DNA of 64,000 nucleotides from Streptomyces sp. NBC_00448 (GTDB lineage Bacteria > Actinomycetota > Actinomycetes > Streptomycetales > Streptomycetaceae): contig NZ_CP107913.1 in assembly GCF_036014115.1 (NCBI RefSeq), forward strand, positions 5,883,501 through 5,947,500, given 5' to 3'. Both the position numbers and the translations under genes were made by a program. Shown piece by piece: positions 38,988-47,251 of the stretch (position 1 is the stretch's first letter; each line of letters starts with the position of its first letter). The notes under the pieces are model-generated. The model searched no databases, had not been told where the DNA came from, and saw only the letters and a list, made by a program, of their open reading frames with translations.

Positions 38988-39650
38988 ATGAGCACCAGCA
39001 TCGACATCCTGTCGCCCGCGGGCGACACCGCCGGGACCGTAGAGCTCCCGGCCGAGATCTTCGACGCCAAGGTCAGCATCCCGCTGATCCACCAGGTCGT
39101 CGTTGCGCAGCTTGCCGCGGCCCGCCAGGGCACGCACAAGGTCAAGACGCGTGGCGAGGTCCGTGGTGGTGGCAAGAAGCCGTACCGCCAGAAGGGCACC
39201 GGCCGCGCCCGTCAGGGCTCGACCCGCGCACCGCAGTTCGCCGGCGGTGGCGTCGTGCACGGCCCCGTGCCGCGCGACTACTCGCAGCGCACGCCCAAGA
39301 AGATGATCAGGGCCGCCCTGCGCGGTGCCCTGACCGACCGCGCCCGGCACAGCCGTATCCACGTCGTGACCGGCATCGTCGAGGGCGAGACGCCGTCGAC
39401 CAAGGCCGCGAAGACGCTGCTGGGCAAGATCAGCGAGCGCAAGAACGTGCTGCTCGTCGTCGAGCGGGCCGACGAGGCCGGGTGGCTGTCCGCCCGCAAC
39501 CTCCCCCAGGTGCACATCCTGGAGGCCGGCCAGCTCAACACGTACGACGTGCTCGTCTCCGACGACGTGGTCTTCACCAAGGCCGCCTTCGACCGGTTCG
39601 TCAGTGTCCCCGGTACCGGCGCCGCCGAGACCGAAGGGAGCGACGCCTGA
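38988..39650 (+). CDS. rplD: 50S ribosomal protein L4
   Basis: A 220-residue protein lining the exit tunnel. The extended loop KTRGEVRGGGKKPYRQKGTG, then RARQGSTRAPQFAGGG carries the macrolide-related residues in unaltered form. VVTGIVEGETPSTKAAKTLL and VLVSDDVVFTKAAFDRFV follow. ATG 38988 has GAAGGA upstream. Its stop TGA overlaps the rplW ATG by one base. In E. coli L4 regulates the S10 operon. Confidence 0.98.
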   Translation: MSTSIDILSPAGDTAGTVELPAEIFDAKVSIPLIHQVVVAQLAAARQGTHKVKTRGEVRGGGKKPYRQKGTGRARQGSTRAPQFAGGGVVHGPVPRDYSQRTPKKMIRAALRGALTDRARHSRIHVVTGIVEGETPSTKAAKTLLGKISERKNVLLVVERADEAGWLSARNLPQVHILEAGQLNTYDVLVSDDVVFTKAAFDRFVSVPGTGAAETEGSDA

Positions 39651-40009
39651 TGGCCGAGCAGACCGAACTGACCGAGGCAGCCGACCAGGTCGGCGCCACG
39701 ATCACCAGCAAGACCTTCACGGACCCGCGCGACCTGCTGATCAAGCCGGTCGTCTCCGAGAAGAGCTACGCGCTGCTGGACGACAACAAGTACACCTTCG
39801 TCGTCGACCCGCGCGCCAACAAGACCCAGATCAAGCAGGCCGTCGAGGCGGTCTTCCAGGTCAAGGTCACCGGGGTCAACACGATCAACCGGCAGGGCAA
39901 GCGCAAGCGCACCCGCACCGGTTTCGGAAAGCGCGCCAACACCAAGCGCGCCATCGTGACCCTTGCCGAGGGCGACCGCATCGACATCTTCGGCGGCCCG
40001 GTCTCCTAA
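39650..40009 (+). CDS. rplW: 50S ribosomal protein L23
   Basis: A 119-residue protein at the tunnel exit, the docking site for trigger factor and SRP. After an acidic N-terminal extension of about 25 residues (MAEQTELTEAADQVGATITS) comes PRDLLIKPVVSEKSYALLDD and the loop RQGKRKRTRTGFGKRANTKR. Coupled to rplD by TGATG. rplB starts 47 bases after the stop. Confidence 0.97.
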   Translation: MAEQTELTEAADQVGATITSKTFTDPRDLLIKPVVSEKSYALLDDNKYTFVVDPRANKTQIKQAVEAVFQVKVTGVNTINRQGKRKRTRTGFGKRANTKRAIVTLAEGDRIDIFGGPVS

Positions 40010-40056
40010 CGGGGATCGGTTCGAGTCGAAGTCCGGAATATTCCGAGGACTGAGAA

Positions 40057-40893
40057 ATGGGTATCCGCAAGTACAAGCCGACGACCCCGGGCCGTCGTGG
40101 CTCCAGCGTCGCCGACTTCGTCGAGATCACGCGGTCCACGCCGGAGAAGTCGCTGGTCCGCCCGCTGCACAGCAAGGGCGGCCGTAACAACGCCGGTCGT
40201 GTGACCGTTCGCCACCAGGGCGGTGGCCACAAGCGCGCCTACCGAGTGATCGACTTCCGTCGGCACGACAAGGACGGCGTGCCCGCCAAGGTCGCGCACA
40301 TCGAATACGACCCCAACCGCACCGCGCGCATCGCGCTGCTGCACTACGCGGACGGCGAGAAGCGCTACATCCTCGCCCCCGCCCGCCTGCAGCAGGGCGA
40401 CCGGATCGAGAACGGCCCCAGCGCCGACATCAAGCCGGGCAACAACCTGCCGCTGCGCAACATCCCGGTCGGTACCACGATCCACGCGATCGAGCTGCGG
40501 CCCGGTGGCGGCGCCAAGATCTCCCGCTCCGCGGGCGCCTCGGTGCAGCTGCTGGCGAAGGAAGGCAACATGGCCACCCTTCGCATGCCGTCCGGCGAGG
40601 TCCGGATGGTCGACGTCCGCTGCCGCGCCACCATCGGTGAGGTCGGCAACGCCGAGCAGTCGAACATCAACTGGGGCAAGGCCGGCCGCATGCGGTGGAA
40701 GGGCGTTCGCCCGACCGTCCGCGGTGTCGCCATGAACCCGGTGGACCACCCGCACGGTGGTGGTGAGGGCAAGACCTCCGGTGGTCGCCACCCGGTCTCG
40801 CCCTGGGGTCAGAAGGAGGGTCGTACTCGTTCTCCCAAGAAGGCGAGCAACAAGTACATCGTCCGCCGCCGCAAGACGAACAAGAAGCGCTAG
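40057..40893 (+). CDS. rplB: 50S ribosomal protein L2
   Basis: A 278-residue protein needed for subunit association and peptidyl-transferase activity. MGIRKYKPTTPGRRGSSVAD, RVTVRHQGGGHKRAYRVIDF, GKAGRMRWKGVRPTVRGVAM and the conserved NPVDHPHGGGEGKTSGGRHP (with the key His) are visible, and the tail ends in a basic KYIVRRRKTNKKR. Length is standard. ATG 40057 follows CCGAGGACTGAG. rpsS starts 12 bases after the stop. Confidence 0.98.
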   Translation: MGIRKYKPTTPGRRGSSVADFVEITRSTPEKSLVRPLHSKGGRNNAGRVTVRHQGGGHKRAYRVIDFRRHDKDGVPAKVAHIEYDPNRTARIALLHYADGEKRYILAPARLQQGDRIENGPSADIKPGNNLPLRNIPVGTTIHAIELRPGGGAKISRSAGASVQLLAKEGNMATLRMPSGEVRMVDVRCRATIGEVGNAEQSNINWGKAGRMRWKGVRPTVRGVAMNPVDHPHGGGEGKTSGGRHPVSPWGQKEGRTRSPKKASNKYIVRRRKTNKKR

Positions 40894-40905
40894 GAGCGGG
40901 TTTAG

Positions 40906-41187
40906 ATGCCGCGGAGTCTCAAGAAGGGGCCCTTCGTCGACGACCACCTGATCAAGAAGGTGGATGTCCAGAACGAAGCAGGCACCAAGAACGTCATCAA
41001 GACCTGGTCCCGCCGCTCGATGATCGTCCCGGCCATGCTGGGCCACACGATCGCGGTGCACGACGGCCGTAAGCACGTCCCGGTGTTTGTCACTGAGTCG
41101 ATGGTCGGCCACAAGCTCGGCGAGTTCGCGCCGACCCGCACCTTCCGCGGTCACGAGAAGGACGACCGCAAGGCGCGGCGTCGCTGA
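40906..41187 (+). CDS. rpsS: 30S ribosomal protein S19
   Basis: A 93-residue 30S head protein contacting S13 and A-site tRNA. MPRSLKKGPFVDDHLIKKVD, TWSRRSMIVPAMLGHTIAVH and GHKLGEFAPTRTFRGHEKDD are the family signatures. ATG 40906 follows AGGAGCGGG. rplV follows after 47 bases. Confidence 0.98.
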   Translation: MPRSLKKGPFVDDHLIKKVDVQNEAGTKNVIKTWSRRSMIVPAMLGHTIAVHDGRKHVPVFVTESMVGHKLGEFAPTRTFRGHEKDDRKARRR

Positions 41188-41234
41188 CCAGCGGCGAGAA
41201 GCGACCGACCATGACAGACACTGAAGGGACAACC

Positions 41235-41582
41235 ATGGAAGCCAGGGCCCAGGCGCGGTACATCCGCGTCACGCCCATGAAGGCCCGCCGCGTGGTGGAC
41301 CTCATCCGTGGCATGGATGCCACGGAGGCTCAGGCGGTCCTGCGTTTCACGCCGCAGGCCGCGAGCGAGCCGGTGGGCAAGGTGCTGGACAGCGCCATCG
41401 CCAACGCCGCGCACAACTACGACCACACGGACGCCGAGTCGCTGTTCATCAGCGAGGCGTACGTGGACGAGGGTCCGACCCTGAAGCGGTTCCGGCCGCG
41501 CGCCCAGGGCCGCGCCTACCGCATCCGCAAGCGGACGAGTCACATCACCGTGGTCGTTGCCAGCAAGGAAGGGACCCGGTAA
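41235..41582 (+). CDS. rplV: 50S ribosomal protein L22
   Basis: A 115-residue protein whose beta-hairpin narrows the exit tunnel. MEARAQARYIRVTPMKARRV, ANAAHNYDHTDAESLFISEA and the hairpin DEGPTLKRFRPRAQGRAYRI carry unaltered macrolide-contact residues. ATG 41235 (after GAAGGGACAACC) fits the streptomycete start; an ATG 24 bases earlier is in frame but not conserved. It overlaps rpsC by one base. Confidence 0.97.
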   Translation: MEARAQARYIRVTPMKARRVVDLIRGMDATEAQAVLRFTPQAASEPVGKVLDSAIANAAHNYDHTDAESLFISEAYVDEGPTLKRFRPRAQGRAYRIRKRTSHITVVVASKEGTR

Positions 41583-42421
41583 TGGGCCAGAAGGTTAACC
41601 CTTACGGGTTCCGGCTCGGCATCACCACGGACTTCAAGTCCCGGTGGTACGCCGACAAGCTCTACAAGGACTACGTCAAGGAAGACGTCGCCATCCGCCG
41701 GATGATGACGCAGGGCATGGAGCGGGCCGGCATCTCCAAGGTGGAGATCGAGCGCACCCGTGACCGCGTCCGCGTCGACATCCACACCGCCCGGCCGGGC
41801 ATCGTCATCGGCCGTCGCGGCGCGGAGGCCGACCGTATCCGCGGTGACCTGGAGAAGCTGACCGGCAAGCAGGTCCAGCTGAACATCCTCGAGGTCAAGA
41901 ACCCCGAGATGGACGCGCAGCTGGTGGCCCAGGCGGTCGCCGAGCAGCTCTCCTCCCGGGTCTCCTTCCGTCGTGCCATGCGCAAGAGCATGCAGGGCAC
42001 GCTGAAGGCCGGCGCCAAGGGCATCAAGATCCAGTGCGGTGGCCGTCTCGGCGGCGCCGAGATGTCCCGCTCGGAGTTCTACCGCGAGGGCCGGGTGCCG
42101 CTGCACACCCTGCGGGCGAACGTGGACTACGGCTTCTTCGAGGCCAAGACCACCTTCGGCCGGATCGGTGTGAAGGTGTGGATCTACAAGGGCGACGTGA
42201 AGAACATCGCCGAGGTCCGCGCCGACAACGCCGCGGCCCGTGCCGGCAACCGCCCGGCCCGTGGCGGTGGCAACGAGCGTCCGCAGCGCCGCGGTGGCGA
42301 GCGCGGCGGCCGTGGTCGTCGTCCCCAGACGGACGGTGCCGCAGCGGCCCCCAAGGCCGACGCGCCCGCTCCTGTCGAGGCGGCGGCTCCGGCTGCTGAG
42401 ACCCCCGGAACGGAAGGCTAA
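41582..42421 (+). CDS. rpsC: 30S ribosomal protein S3
   Basis: A 279-residue protein at the mRNA entry site with helicase activity alongside S4. The KH domain (about 40-107) includes RPGIVIGRRGAEADRIRGDL; the C-terminal domain has GRLGGAEMSRSEFYREGRVP. From about residue 215 a Gly/Arg-rich stretch (RPARGGGNERPQRRGGERGG) and an Ala/Pro-rich tail extend the protein beyond the E. coli length, as in other actinobacteria. TAATG couples it to rplV. Confidence 0.98.
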   Translation: MGQKVNPYGFRLGITTDFKSRWYADKLYKDYVKEDVAIRRMMTQGMERAGISKVEIERTRDRVRVDIHTARPGIVIGRRGAEADRIRGDLEKLTGKQVQLNILEVKNPEMDAQLVAQAVAEQLSSRVSFRRAMRKSMQGTLKAGAKGIKIQCGGRLGGAEMSRSEFYREGRVPLHTLRANVDYGFFEAKTTFGRIGVKVWIYKGDVKNIAEVRADNAAARAGNRPARGGGNERPQRRGGERGGRGRRPQTDGAAAAPKADAPAPVEAAAPAAETPGTEG

Positions 42422-42426
42422 GTACC

Positions 42427-42846
42427 ATGCTGATCCCCCGTAGGGTCAAGCACCGCAAGCAGCACCACCCCACCCGGCGCGGTATGGCCAAGGGCGGCAC
42501 GGAGCTGGCGTTCGGCGAGTTCGGCCTGCAGGCCGTCACCCCCGCCTACGTGACCAACCGGCAGATCGAGTCCGCTCGTATCTCCATCACCCGCCACATC
42601 AAGCGTGGCGGCAAGGTCTGGATCAACATCTACCCGGACCGCCCGCTGACGAAGAAGCCGGCCGAGACCCGCATGGGTTCCGGTAAGGGTTCGCCGGAGT
42701 GGTGGATCGCGAACGTCAAGCCCGGTCGGGTGATGTTCGAGCTGTCCTTCCCGAATGAGAAGGTTGCGCGCGAGGCGCTCACTCGTGCCGCGCACAAGCT
42801 TCCGATGAAGTGCCGCATCGTGCGGCGCGAGGCAGGTGAGTCGTGA
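42427..42846 (+). CDS. rplP: 50S ribosomal protein L16
   Basis: A 139-residue protein near the A site and 5S rRNA. MLIPRRVKHRKQHHPTRRGM, KGGTELAFGEFGLQAVTPAY and the segment RMGSGKGSPEWWIANVKPGR are characteristic; the arginine in YVTNRQIESARISITRHI that is hydroxylated in some bacteria lies in the usual position. Five bases separate it from rpsC. The stop TGA overlaps the rpmC start. Confidence 0.98.
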   Translation: MLIPRRVKHRKQHHPTRRGMAKGGTELAFGEFGLQAVTPAYVTNRQIESARISITRHIKRGGKVWINIYPDRPLTKKPAETRMGSGKGSPEWWIANVKPGRVMFELSFPNEKVAREALTRAAHKLPMKCRIVRREAGES

Positions 42847-43070
42847 TGGCGGCCGGTACCAAGGCGACCGAGCTGCGCCAGCTTGGCGACGAGGACCTCG
42901 TCGGCAAGCTGCGTGAGGCCAAGGAGGAGCTGTTCAACCTCCGCTTCCAGGCGGCCACCGGACAGCTTGAGAACAACACCCGGCTCAAGACCGTCCGCAA
43001 GGAAATCGCCCGGATCTACACCCTCATGCGTGAGCGTGAGCTCGGCATCGAGACGGTGGAGAGCGCCTGA
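42846..43070 (+). CDS. rpmC: 50S ribosomal protein L29
   Basis: A 74-residue two-helix protein at the tunnel exit next to L23. MAAGTKATELRQLGDEDLVG, KEELFNLRFQAATGQLENNT and a final RERELGIETVESA match streptomycete L29. ATG 42846 overlaps the rplP stop by one base; a GTG one codon earlier is possible. The stop overlaps the rpsQ ATG by one base. Confidence 0.97.
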   Translation: MAAGTKATELRQLGDEDLVGKLREAKEELFNLRFQAATGQLENNTRLKTVRKEIARIYTLMRERELGIETVESA

Positions 43071-43360
43071 TGAGCGAGAAGAATGTGACTGAGACCCCCG
43101 CCAGTGACGCGCGCGGCTTCCGCAAGACCCGTGAGGGTCTCGTGGTCAGCGACAAGATGGACAAGACCGTTGTGGTCGCTGTCGAGGACCGCGTGAAGCA
43201 CGCGCTCTACGGCAAGGTCATCCGCCGCACCAACAAGCTCAAGGCACACGACGAGCAGAACGCCGCAGGCATCGGCGACCGCGTCCTCCTGATGGAGACC
43301 CGGCCGCAGTCCGCGACGAAGCGCTGGCGCGTCGTGGAGATCCTCGAGAAGGCCAAGTAG
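43070..43360 (+). CDS. rpsQ: 30S ribosomal protein S17
   Basis: A 96-residue OB-fold protein binding 16S rRNA early in assembly. SDKMDKTVVVAVEDRVKHAL, YGKVIRRTNKLKAHDEQNAA and GDRVLLMETRPQSATKRWRV are typical. ATG 43070 follows GAGAGCGCC with TGATG coupling to rpmC. A large hairpin follows before rplN. Confidence 0.98.
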   Translation: MSEKNVTETPASDARGFRKTREGLVVSDKMDKTVVVAVEDRVKHALYGKVIRRTNKLKAHDEQNAAGIGDRVLLMETRPQSATKRWRVVEILEKAK

Positions 43361-43394
43361 CCAAGTAATTCCTGCGGGGATTCCCTCGCAGGAC

Positions 43395-43454
43395 GGTTCC
43401 GCCAGGCTCGGCGGGCGCCACGCAGGTCAGCTTGCGTGGCGCCCGCCGGGAACC
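43395..43454 (+). terminator. Large hairpin at the S10/spc operon boundary
   Basis: A 15-bp perfect stem GGCGGGCGCCACGCA (43410-43424) with its complement at 43433-43447 and loop GGTCAGCT, flanked by an outer GGTTCC/GGAACC pairing (43395-43400/43449-43454). There is no T-run. It lies 22 bases before rplN and may be a processing site or leader structure rather than a terminator. Confidence 0.6.
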
Positions 43455-43476
43455 GGCAGACAAACAGGAGATAGAC

Positions 43477-43845
43477 GTGATCCAGCAGGAGTCGCGACTT
43501 CGTGTCGCCGACAACACTGGTGCCAAGGAGATCCTTTGCATCCGTGTTCTCGGTGGTTCGGGTCGCCGCTACGCGGGCATCGGTGACGTCATCGTCGCCA
43601 CCGTCAAGGACGCGATCCCCGGTGGCAACGTGAAGAAGGGCGAGGTCGTCAAGGCGGTCATCGTCCGTACCGTCAAGGAGCGCCGTCGCGCCGACGGCTC
43701 GTACATCCGTTTCGACGAGAACGCCGCCGTGCTTCTCAAGAACGACGGCGACCCCCGCGGCACCCGTATCTTCGGCCCGGTGGGCCGTGAGCTGCGCGAG
43801 AAGAAGTTCATGAAGATCGTCTCGCTCGCGCCGGAGGTGCTGTAA
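43477..43845 (+). CDS. rplN: 50S ribosomal protein L14
   Basis: A 122-residue OB-fold protein at the 30S interface, also contacted by RsfS. MIQQESRLRVADNTGAKEIL, GGSGRRYAGIGDVIVATVKD and IRFDENAAVLLKNDGDPRGT with RIFGPVGRELREKKFMKIVS are conserved. GTG 43477 follows AGGAGATAGAC. First gene of the spc-type cluster; rplX starts three bases after the stop. Confidence 0.98.
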   Translation: MIQQESRLRVADNTGAKEILCIRVLGGSGRRYAGIGDVIVATVKDAIPGGNVKKGEVVKAVIVRTVKERRRADGSYIRFDENAAVLLKNDGDPRGTRIFGPVGRELREKKFMKIVSLAPEVL

Positions 43846-43848
43846 CCG

Positions 43849-44172
43849 ATGAAGATCAAGAAGGGCGACCTGGTCCAGGTCATCACCGGCAAGGACAAGG
43901 GCAAGCAGGGCAAGGTCATCGTGGCCTTCCCCCGCGAGGACCGGGTCCTGGTCGAGGGTGTCAACCGGGTCAAGAAGCACACCAAGGCCGGCCAGACCGA
44001 CCGCGGTTCGAAGACCGGCGGGATCATCACCACCGAGGCGCCGATCCACGTCAGCAACGTGCAGCTGGTTGTTGAGAAGGACGGCAAGAAGGTCGTGACC
44101 CGCGTCGGCTACCGCTTTGACGACGAGGGCACCAAGATCCGCGTTGCCAAGCGGACCGGTGAGGACATCTGA
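43849..44172 (+). CDS. rplX: 50S ribosomal protein L24
   Basis: A 107-residue assembly-initiator protein. The KOW motif occupies about residues 3-31 (KKGDLVQVITGKDKGKQGKV), then EDRVLVEGVNRVKKHTKAGQ and the late VGYRFDDEGTKIRVAKRTGE. ATG 43849. Translation is close-coupled to rplN and rplE (1-3 bases between genes). Confidence 0.98.
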   Translation: MKIKKGDLVQVITGKDKGKQGKVIVAFPREDRVLVEGVNRVKKHTKAGQTDRGSKTGGIITTEAPIHVSNVQLVVEKDGKKVVTRVGYRFDDEGTKIRVAKRTGEDI

Positions 44173-44173
44173 G

Positions 44174-44755
44174 ATGACTACTGCAACTTCAGGTGCCGCT
44201 ACCACCAGCACCACTCCGCGCCTCAAGACGCGCTACCGCGAGGAGATCGCGGGCAAGCTGCGTGAGCAGTTCGACTACGCGAACGTCATGCAGGTCCCCG
44301 GTCTCACCAAGATCGTGGTCAACATGGGTGTGGGCGACGCCGCCCGCGACTCCAAGCTGATCGAGGGCGCGATCCGCGACCTCGCCACGATCACCGGCCA
44401 GAAGCCGCAGGTCACCAAGGCCCGTAAGTCCATCGCGCAGTTCAAGCTGCGTGAGGGCCAGCCGATCGGCGCGCACGTCACGCTGCGCGGTGACCGGATG
44501 TGGGAGTTCCTGGACCGCCTGCTGTCGCTGGCGCTGCCGCGTATCCGCGACTTCCGGGGCCTGTCGCCGAAGCAGTTCGACGGCCGGGGCAACTACACCT
44601 TCGGTCTCACGGAGCAGGTCATGTTCCACGAGATCGACCAGGACAAGATCGACCGGGTCCGGGGCATGGACATCACCGTGGTCACCACGGCGACCAACGA
44701 CGACGAGGGTCGTGCCCTCCTTCGTCACCTCGGCTTCCCGTTCAAGGAGAACTGA
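44174..44755 (+). CDS. rplE: 50S ribosomal protein L5
   Basis: A 193-residue protein of the central protuberance, binding 5S rRNA. TPRLKTRYREEIAGKLREQF, NVMQVPGLTKIVVNMGVGDA, ITGQKPQVTKARKSIAQFKL, and the late LTEQVMFHEIDQDKIDRVRG with GMDITVVTTA are typical. ATG 44174 gives the family N-terminus. The type Z rpsN gene follows two bases after the stop. Confidence 0.98.
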   Translation: MTTATSGAATTSTTPRLKTRYREEIAGKLREQFDYANVMQVPGLTKIVVNMGVGDAARDSKLIEGAIRDLATITGQKPQVTKARKSIAQFKLREGQPIGAHVTLRGDRMWEFLDRLLSLALPRIRDFRGLSPKQFDGRGNYTFGLTEQVMFHEIDQDKIDRVRGMDITVVTTATNDDEGRALLRHLGFPFKEN

Positions 44756-44757
44756 CC

Positions 44758-44943
44758 GTGGCGAAGAAGGCTCTGATCGCTAAGTCGGCTCGCAAGCCCA
44801 AGTTCGCTGTGCGCGCGTACAACCGCTGCCAGCGCTGTGGCCGGCCGCACTCCGTCTACCGCAAGTTCGGCCTGTGCCGCGTGTGCCTTCGTGAGATGGC
44901 CCACCGTGGCGAGCTGCCGGGCGTGACCAAGAGCTCCTGGTAG
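44758..44943 (+). CDS. rpsZ: 30S ribosomal protein S14 type Z (zinc-binding)
   Basis: A 61-residue short S14. CQRCG and CRVC form the four-Cys zinc site in YNRCQRCGRPHSVYRKFGLC, then RVCLREMAHRGELPGVTKSS. GTG 44758 is preceded by AGGAGAACTGACC and overlaps the end of the rplE leader space. Zinc-containing forms are often backed up by zinc-free paralogues under Zur control in streptomycetes. Two small hairpins lie in the 130-base gap to rpsH. Confidence 0.97.
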   Translation: MAKKALIAKSARKPKFAVRAYNRCQRCGRPHSVYRKFGLCRVCLREMAHRGELPGVTKSSW

Positions 44944-45073
44944 TCCCCTCCCGGACATCAGGACCCGATCCACTACGCCGTAGGTCCCCGCACCACACCC
45001 GCTCCCGGCTCCGGCCGGGGGAGAGGGACGGAGCAGACAGGAAACCCCGGCGAGAGAGGCCCAGGGCCAATTC

Positions 45074-45472
45074 ATGACCATGACCGACCCCATCGCAGAC
45101 ATGCTGACCCGTCTGCGGAACGCTAACTCGGCGTACCACGACGAAGTCGGGATGCCGTTCAGCAAGATCAAGTCGCACATCGCGGAGATCCTCCAGCAGG
45201 AGGGTTACATCACCGGCTGGAAGGTCGAGGAGGCCGAGGTCGGCAAGAACCTCATCCTCGAGCTGAAGTTCGGCCCCAACCGCGAGCGCTCGATCGCCGG
45301 CATCAAGCGGATCAGCAAGCCGGGTCTTCGGGTCTACGCAAAGTCCACCAACCTGCCTCGGGTGCTGGGCGGCCTGGGCGTGGCGATCATCTCCACGTCG
45401 CACGGTCTGCTCACCGGCCAGCAGGCGCAGAAGAAGGGCGTGGGTGGGGAAGTCCTCGCCTACGTCTGGTAA
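45074..45472 (+). CDS. rpsH: 30S ribosomal protein S8
   Basis: A 132-residue protein binding 16S helix 21, the spc operon regulator in E. coli. MTMTDPIADMLTRLRNANSA, FSKIKSHIAEILQQEGYITG, GIKRISKPGLRVYAKSTNLP and the conserved ISTSHGLLTGQQAQKKGVGG are present. ATG 45074 follows AGAGAGGCCCAGGGCC; an ATG two codons later is also possible. Confidence 0.97.
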   Translation: MTMTDPIADMLTRLRNANSAYHDEVGMPFSKIKSHIAEILQQEGYITGWKVEEAEVGKNLILELKFGPNRERSIAGIKRISKPGLRVYAKSTNLPRVLGGLGVAIISTSHGLLTGQQAQKKGVGGEVLAYVW

Positions 45473-45493
45473 CCGGGAAAGAGAGGTAGAGCA

Positions 45494-46033
45494 ATGTCGC
45501 GCATCGGCAAGCTGCCCATCTCGGTTCCCGCCGGAGTGGACGTCACCATCGACGGCCGCACGGTTGCGGTGAAGGGCCCCAAGGGCTCGCTCACCCACAC
45601 CGTTGCCGCGCCGATCGAGATCGCAAAGGGCGAGGACGGCGTGCTGCTGGTCACCCGCCCCAACGACGAGCGTGTCTCGAAGGCCCTGCACGGCCTGTCC
45701 CGCACGCTGGTGGCGAACATGATCACCGGCGTGACCGCGGGCTACAGCAAGTCCCTTGAGATCAGCGGAGTCGGGTACCGCGTCCAGGCGAAGGGCTCCA
45801 ACCTGGAGTTCGCGCTGGGATACAGCCACCCGATCCTGGTCGAGGCCCCCGAGGGCATCTCCTTCAAGGTCGAGTCCCCGGTGAAGTTCTCCGTCGAGGG
45901 CATCGACAAGCAGAAGGTCGGCGAAGTGGCCGCCAATATCCGCAAGCTGCGGAAGCCTGACCCGTACAAGGCGAAGGGCGTCAAGTACGCCGGCGAAGTC
46001 ATCCGCCGCAAGGTCGGAAAGGCTGGTAAGTAG
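45494..46033 (+). CDS. rplF: 50S ribosomal protein L6
   Basis: A 179-residue protein next to the sarcin-ricin loop. MSRIGKLPISVPAGVDVTID, GVGYRVQAKGSNLEFALGYS and the C-terminal KLRKPDPYKAKGVKYAGEVI with RRKVGKAGK are signatures. ATG 45494 follows GAGAGGTAGAGC. rplR starts two bases after the stop. Confidence 0.98.
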   Translation: MSRIGKLPISVPAGVDVTIDGRTVAVKGPKGSLTHTVAAPIEIAKGEDGVLLVTRPNDERVSKALHGLSRTLVANMITGVTAGYSKSLEISGVGYRVQAKGSNLEFALGYSHPILVEAPEGISFKVESPVKFSVEGIDKQKVGEVAANIRKLRKPDPYKAKGVKYAGEVIRRKVGKAGK

Positions 46034-46035
46034 CC

Positions 46036-46419
46036 ATGGCATACGGTGTGAAGATCGCCAAGGGCAAGGCGTACAAGGGTGCGGCGCTCAAGCGGCGCCA
46101 CATTCGGGTCCGCAAGCGCGTCAACGGTACGACCGAGCGCCCGCGCCTGGTGGTGACGCGGTCCAACCGCGGCATCGTGGCGCAGGTCATCGACGACCTC
46201 GCGGGCCACACGCTCGCGTCGGCGTCGACCCTCGACGCGTCCATCCGCGGCGGCGAAGGCGACAAGAGCGCCAAGGCGAAGCAGGTCGGCCAGCTCGTGG
46301 CCGAGCGTGCGAAGGCCAAGGGCGTCGAAGCTGTCGTATTCGACCGTGGCGGCAACCAGTACGCTGGGCGGATCGCCGCCCTGGCGGACGCCGCCCGCGA
46401 AGCCGGTCTGAAGTTCTGA
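46036..46419 (+). CDS. rplR: 50S ribosomal protein L18
   Basis: A 127-residue 5S rRNA-binding protein. An Arg/Lys-rich N-terminus (KRRHIRVRKRVNGTTERPRL) precedes VVTRSNRGIVAQVIDDLAGH and the closing FDRGGNQYAGRIAALADAAR. Length is standard. ATG 46036 lies two bases after the rplF stop. Confidence 0.98.
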   Translation: MAYGVKIAKGKAYKGAALKRRHIRVRKRVNGTTERPRLVVTRSNRGIVAQVIDDLAGHTLASASTLDASIRGGEGDKSAKAKQVGQLVAERAKAKGVEAVVFDRGGNQYAGRIAALADAAREAGLKF

Positions 46420-46461
46420 CCGGTTCCGTTAGCTAGCGGATAACGAAGAGAGGTAATTCCA

Positions 46462-47067
46462 ATGGCTGGACCCCAGCGCCGCGGAAGCGGTGCCGGTGGC
46501 GGCGAGCGACGGGACCGTAAGGACCGGCGGGACGGCGGCCAGCAGGCCGAGAAGACCGCCTATGTCGAGCGGGTCGTCGCGATCAACCGCGTCGCCAAGG
46601 TTGTGAAGGGTGGTCGTCGCTTCAGCTTCACCGCGCTGGTCGTGGTGGGCGATGGCGATGGCACCGTCGGTGTCGGCTACGGCAAGGCCAAGGAGGTGCC
46701 GGCCGCCATCGCCAAGGGCGTTGAGGAGGCCAAGAAGCACTTCTTCAAGGTCCCCCGTATCCAGGGCACCATCCCGCACCCGATCCAGGGCGAGAAGGCC
46801 GCGGGCGTCGTCCTGCTCAAGCCGGCTTCCCCCGGTACCGGTGTGATCGCCGGTGGCCCGGTGCGCGCCGTGCTGGAGTGCGCGGGCATCCACGACGTGC
46901 TGTCCAAGAGCCTCGGCTCGGACAACGCGATCAACATCGTGCACGCCACGGTGGCCGCGCTCCAGGGCCTTCAGCGGCCCGAGGAGATCGCCGCCCGCCG
47001 CGGTCTGCCGATCGAGGATGTCGCGCCGGCCGCGCTGCTGCGCGCCCGAGCCGGGGTCGGTGTGTGA
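46462..47067 (+). CDS. rpsE: 30S ribosomal protein S5
   Basis: A 201-residue protein at the mRNA entry site with roles in accuracy. A Gly/Arg/Asp-rich tail (RRGSGAGGGERRDRKDRRDG) precedes YVERVVAINRVAKVVKGGRR and FSFTALVVVGDGDGTVGVGY; the C-domain has GTGVIAGGPVRAVLECAGIH. Spectinomycin-contact loop VVKGGRRF is unaltered. ATG 46462 follows GAGAGGTAATTCC. It overlaps rpmD by one base. Confidence 0.98.
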   Translation: MAGPQRRGSGAGGGERRDRKDRRDGGQQAEKTAYVERVVAINRVAKVVKGGRRFSFTALVVVGDGDGTVGVGYGKAKEVPAAIAKGVEEAKKHFFKVPRIQGTIPHPIQGEKAAGVVLLKPASPGTGVIAGGPVRAVLECAGIHDVLSKSLGSDNAINIVHATVAALQGLQRPEEIAARRGLPIEDVAPAALLRARAGVGV

Positions 47068-47249
47068 TGGCGCGCCTGAAGGTCACGCAGACCAAGTCCT
47101 ACATCGGCAGCAAGCAGAACCACCGTGACACCCTGCGTTCGCTCGGGCTCAAGCGCCTGCACGACGTCGTGGTCAAGGAGGACCGCCCGGAGATCCGCGG
47201 CATGGTCCACACCGTCCGCCACCTCGTCACGGTCGAGGAGGTCGACTGA
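47067..47249 (+). CDS. rpmD: 50S ribosomal protein L30
   Basis: A 60-residue protein. MARLKVTQTKSYIGSKQNHR, TLRSLGLKRLHDVVVKEDRP and EIRGMVHTVRHLVTVEEVD cover the whole L30 fold. ATG 47067 overlaps the rpsE stop (TGATG). rplO begins two bases after its stop. Confidence 0.97.
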   Translation: MARLKVTQTKSYIGSKQNHRDTLRSLGLKRLHDVVVKEDRPEIRGMVHTVRHLVTVEEVD

Positions 47250-47251
47250 TC

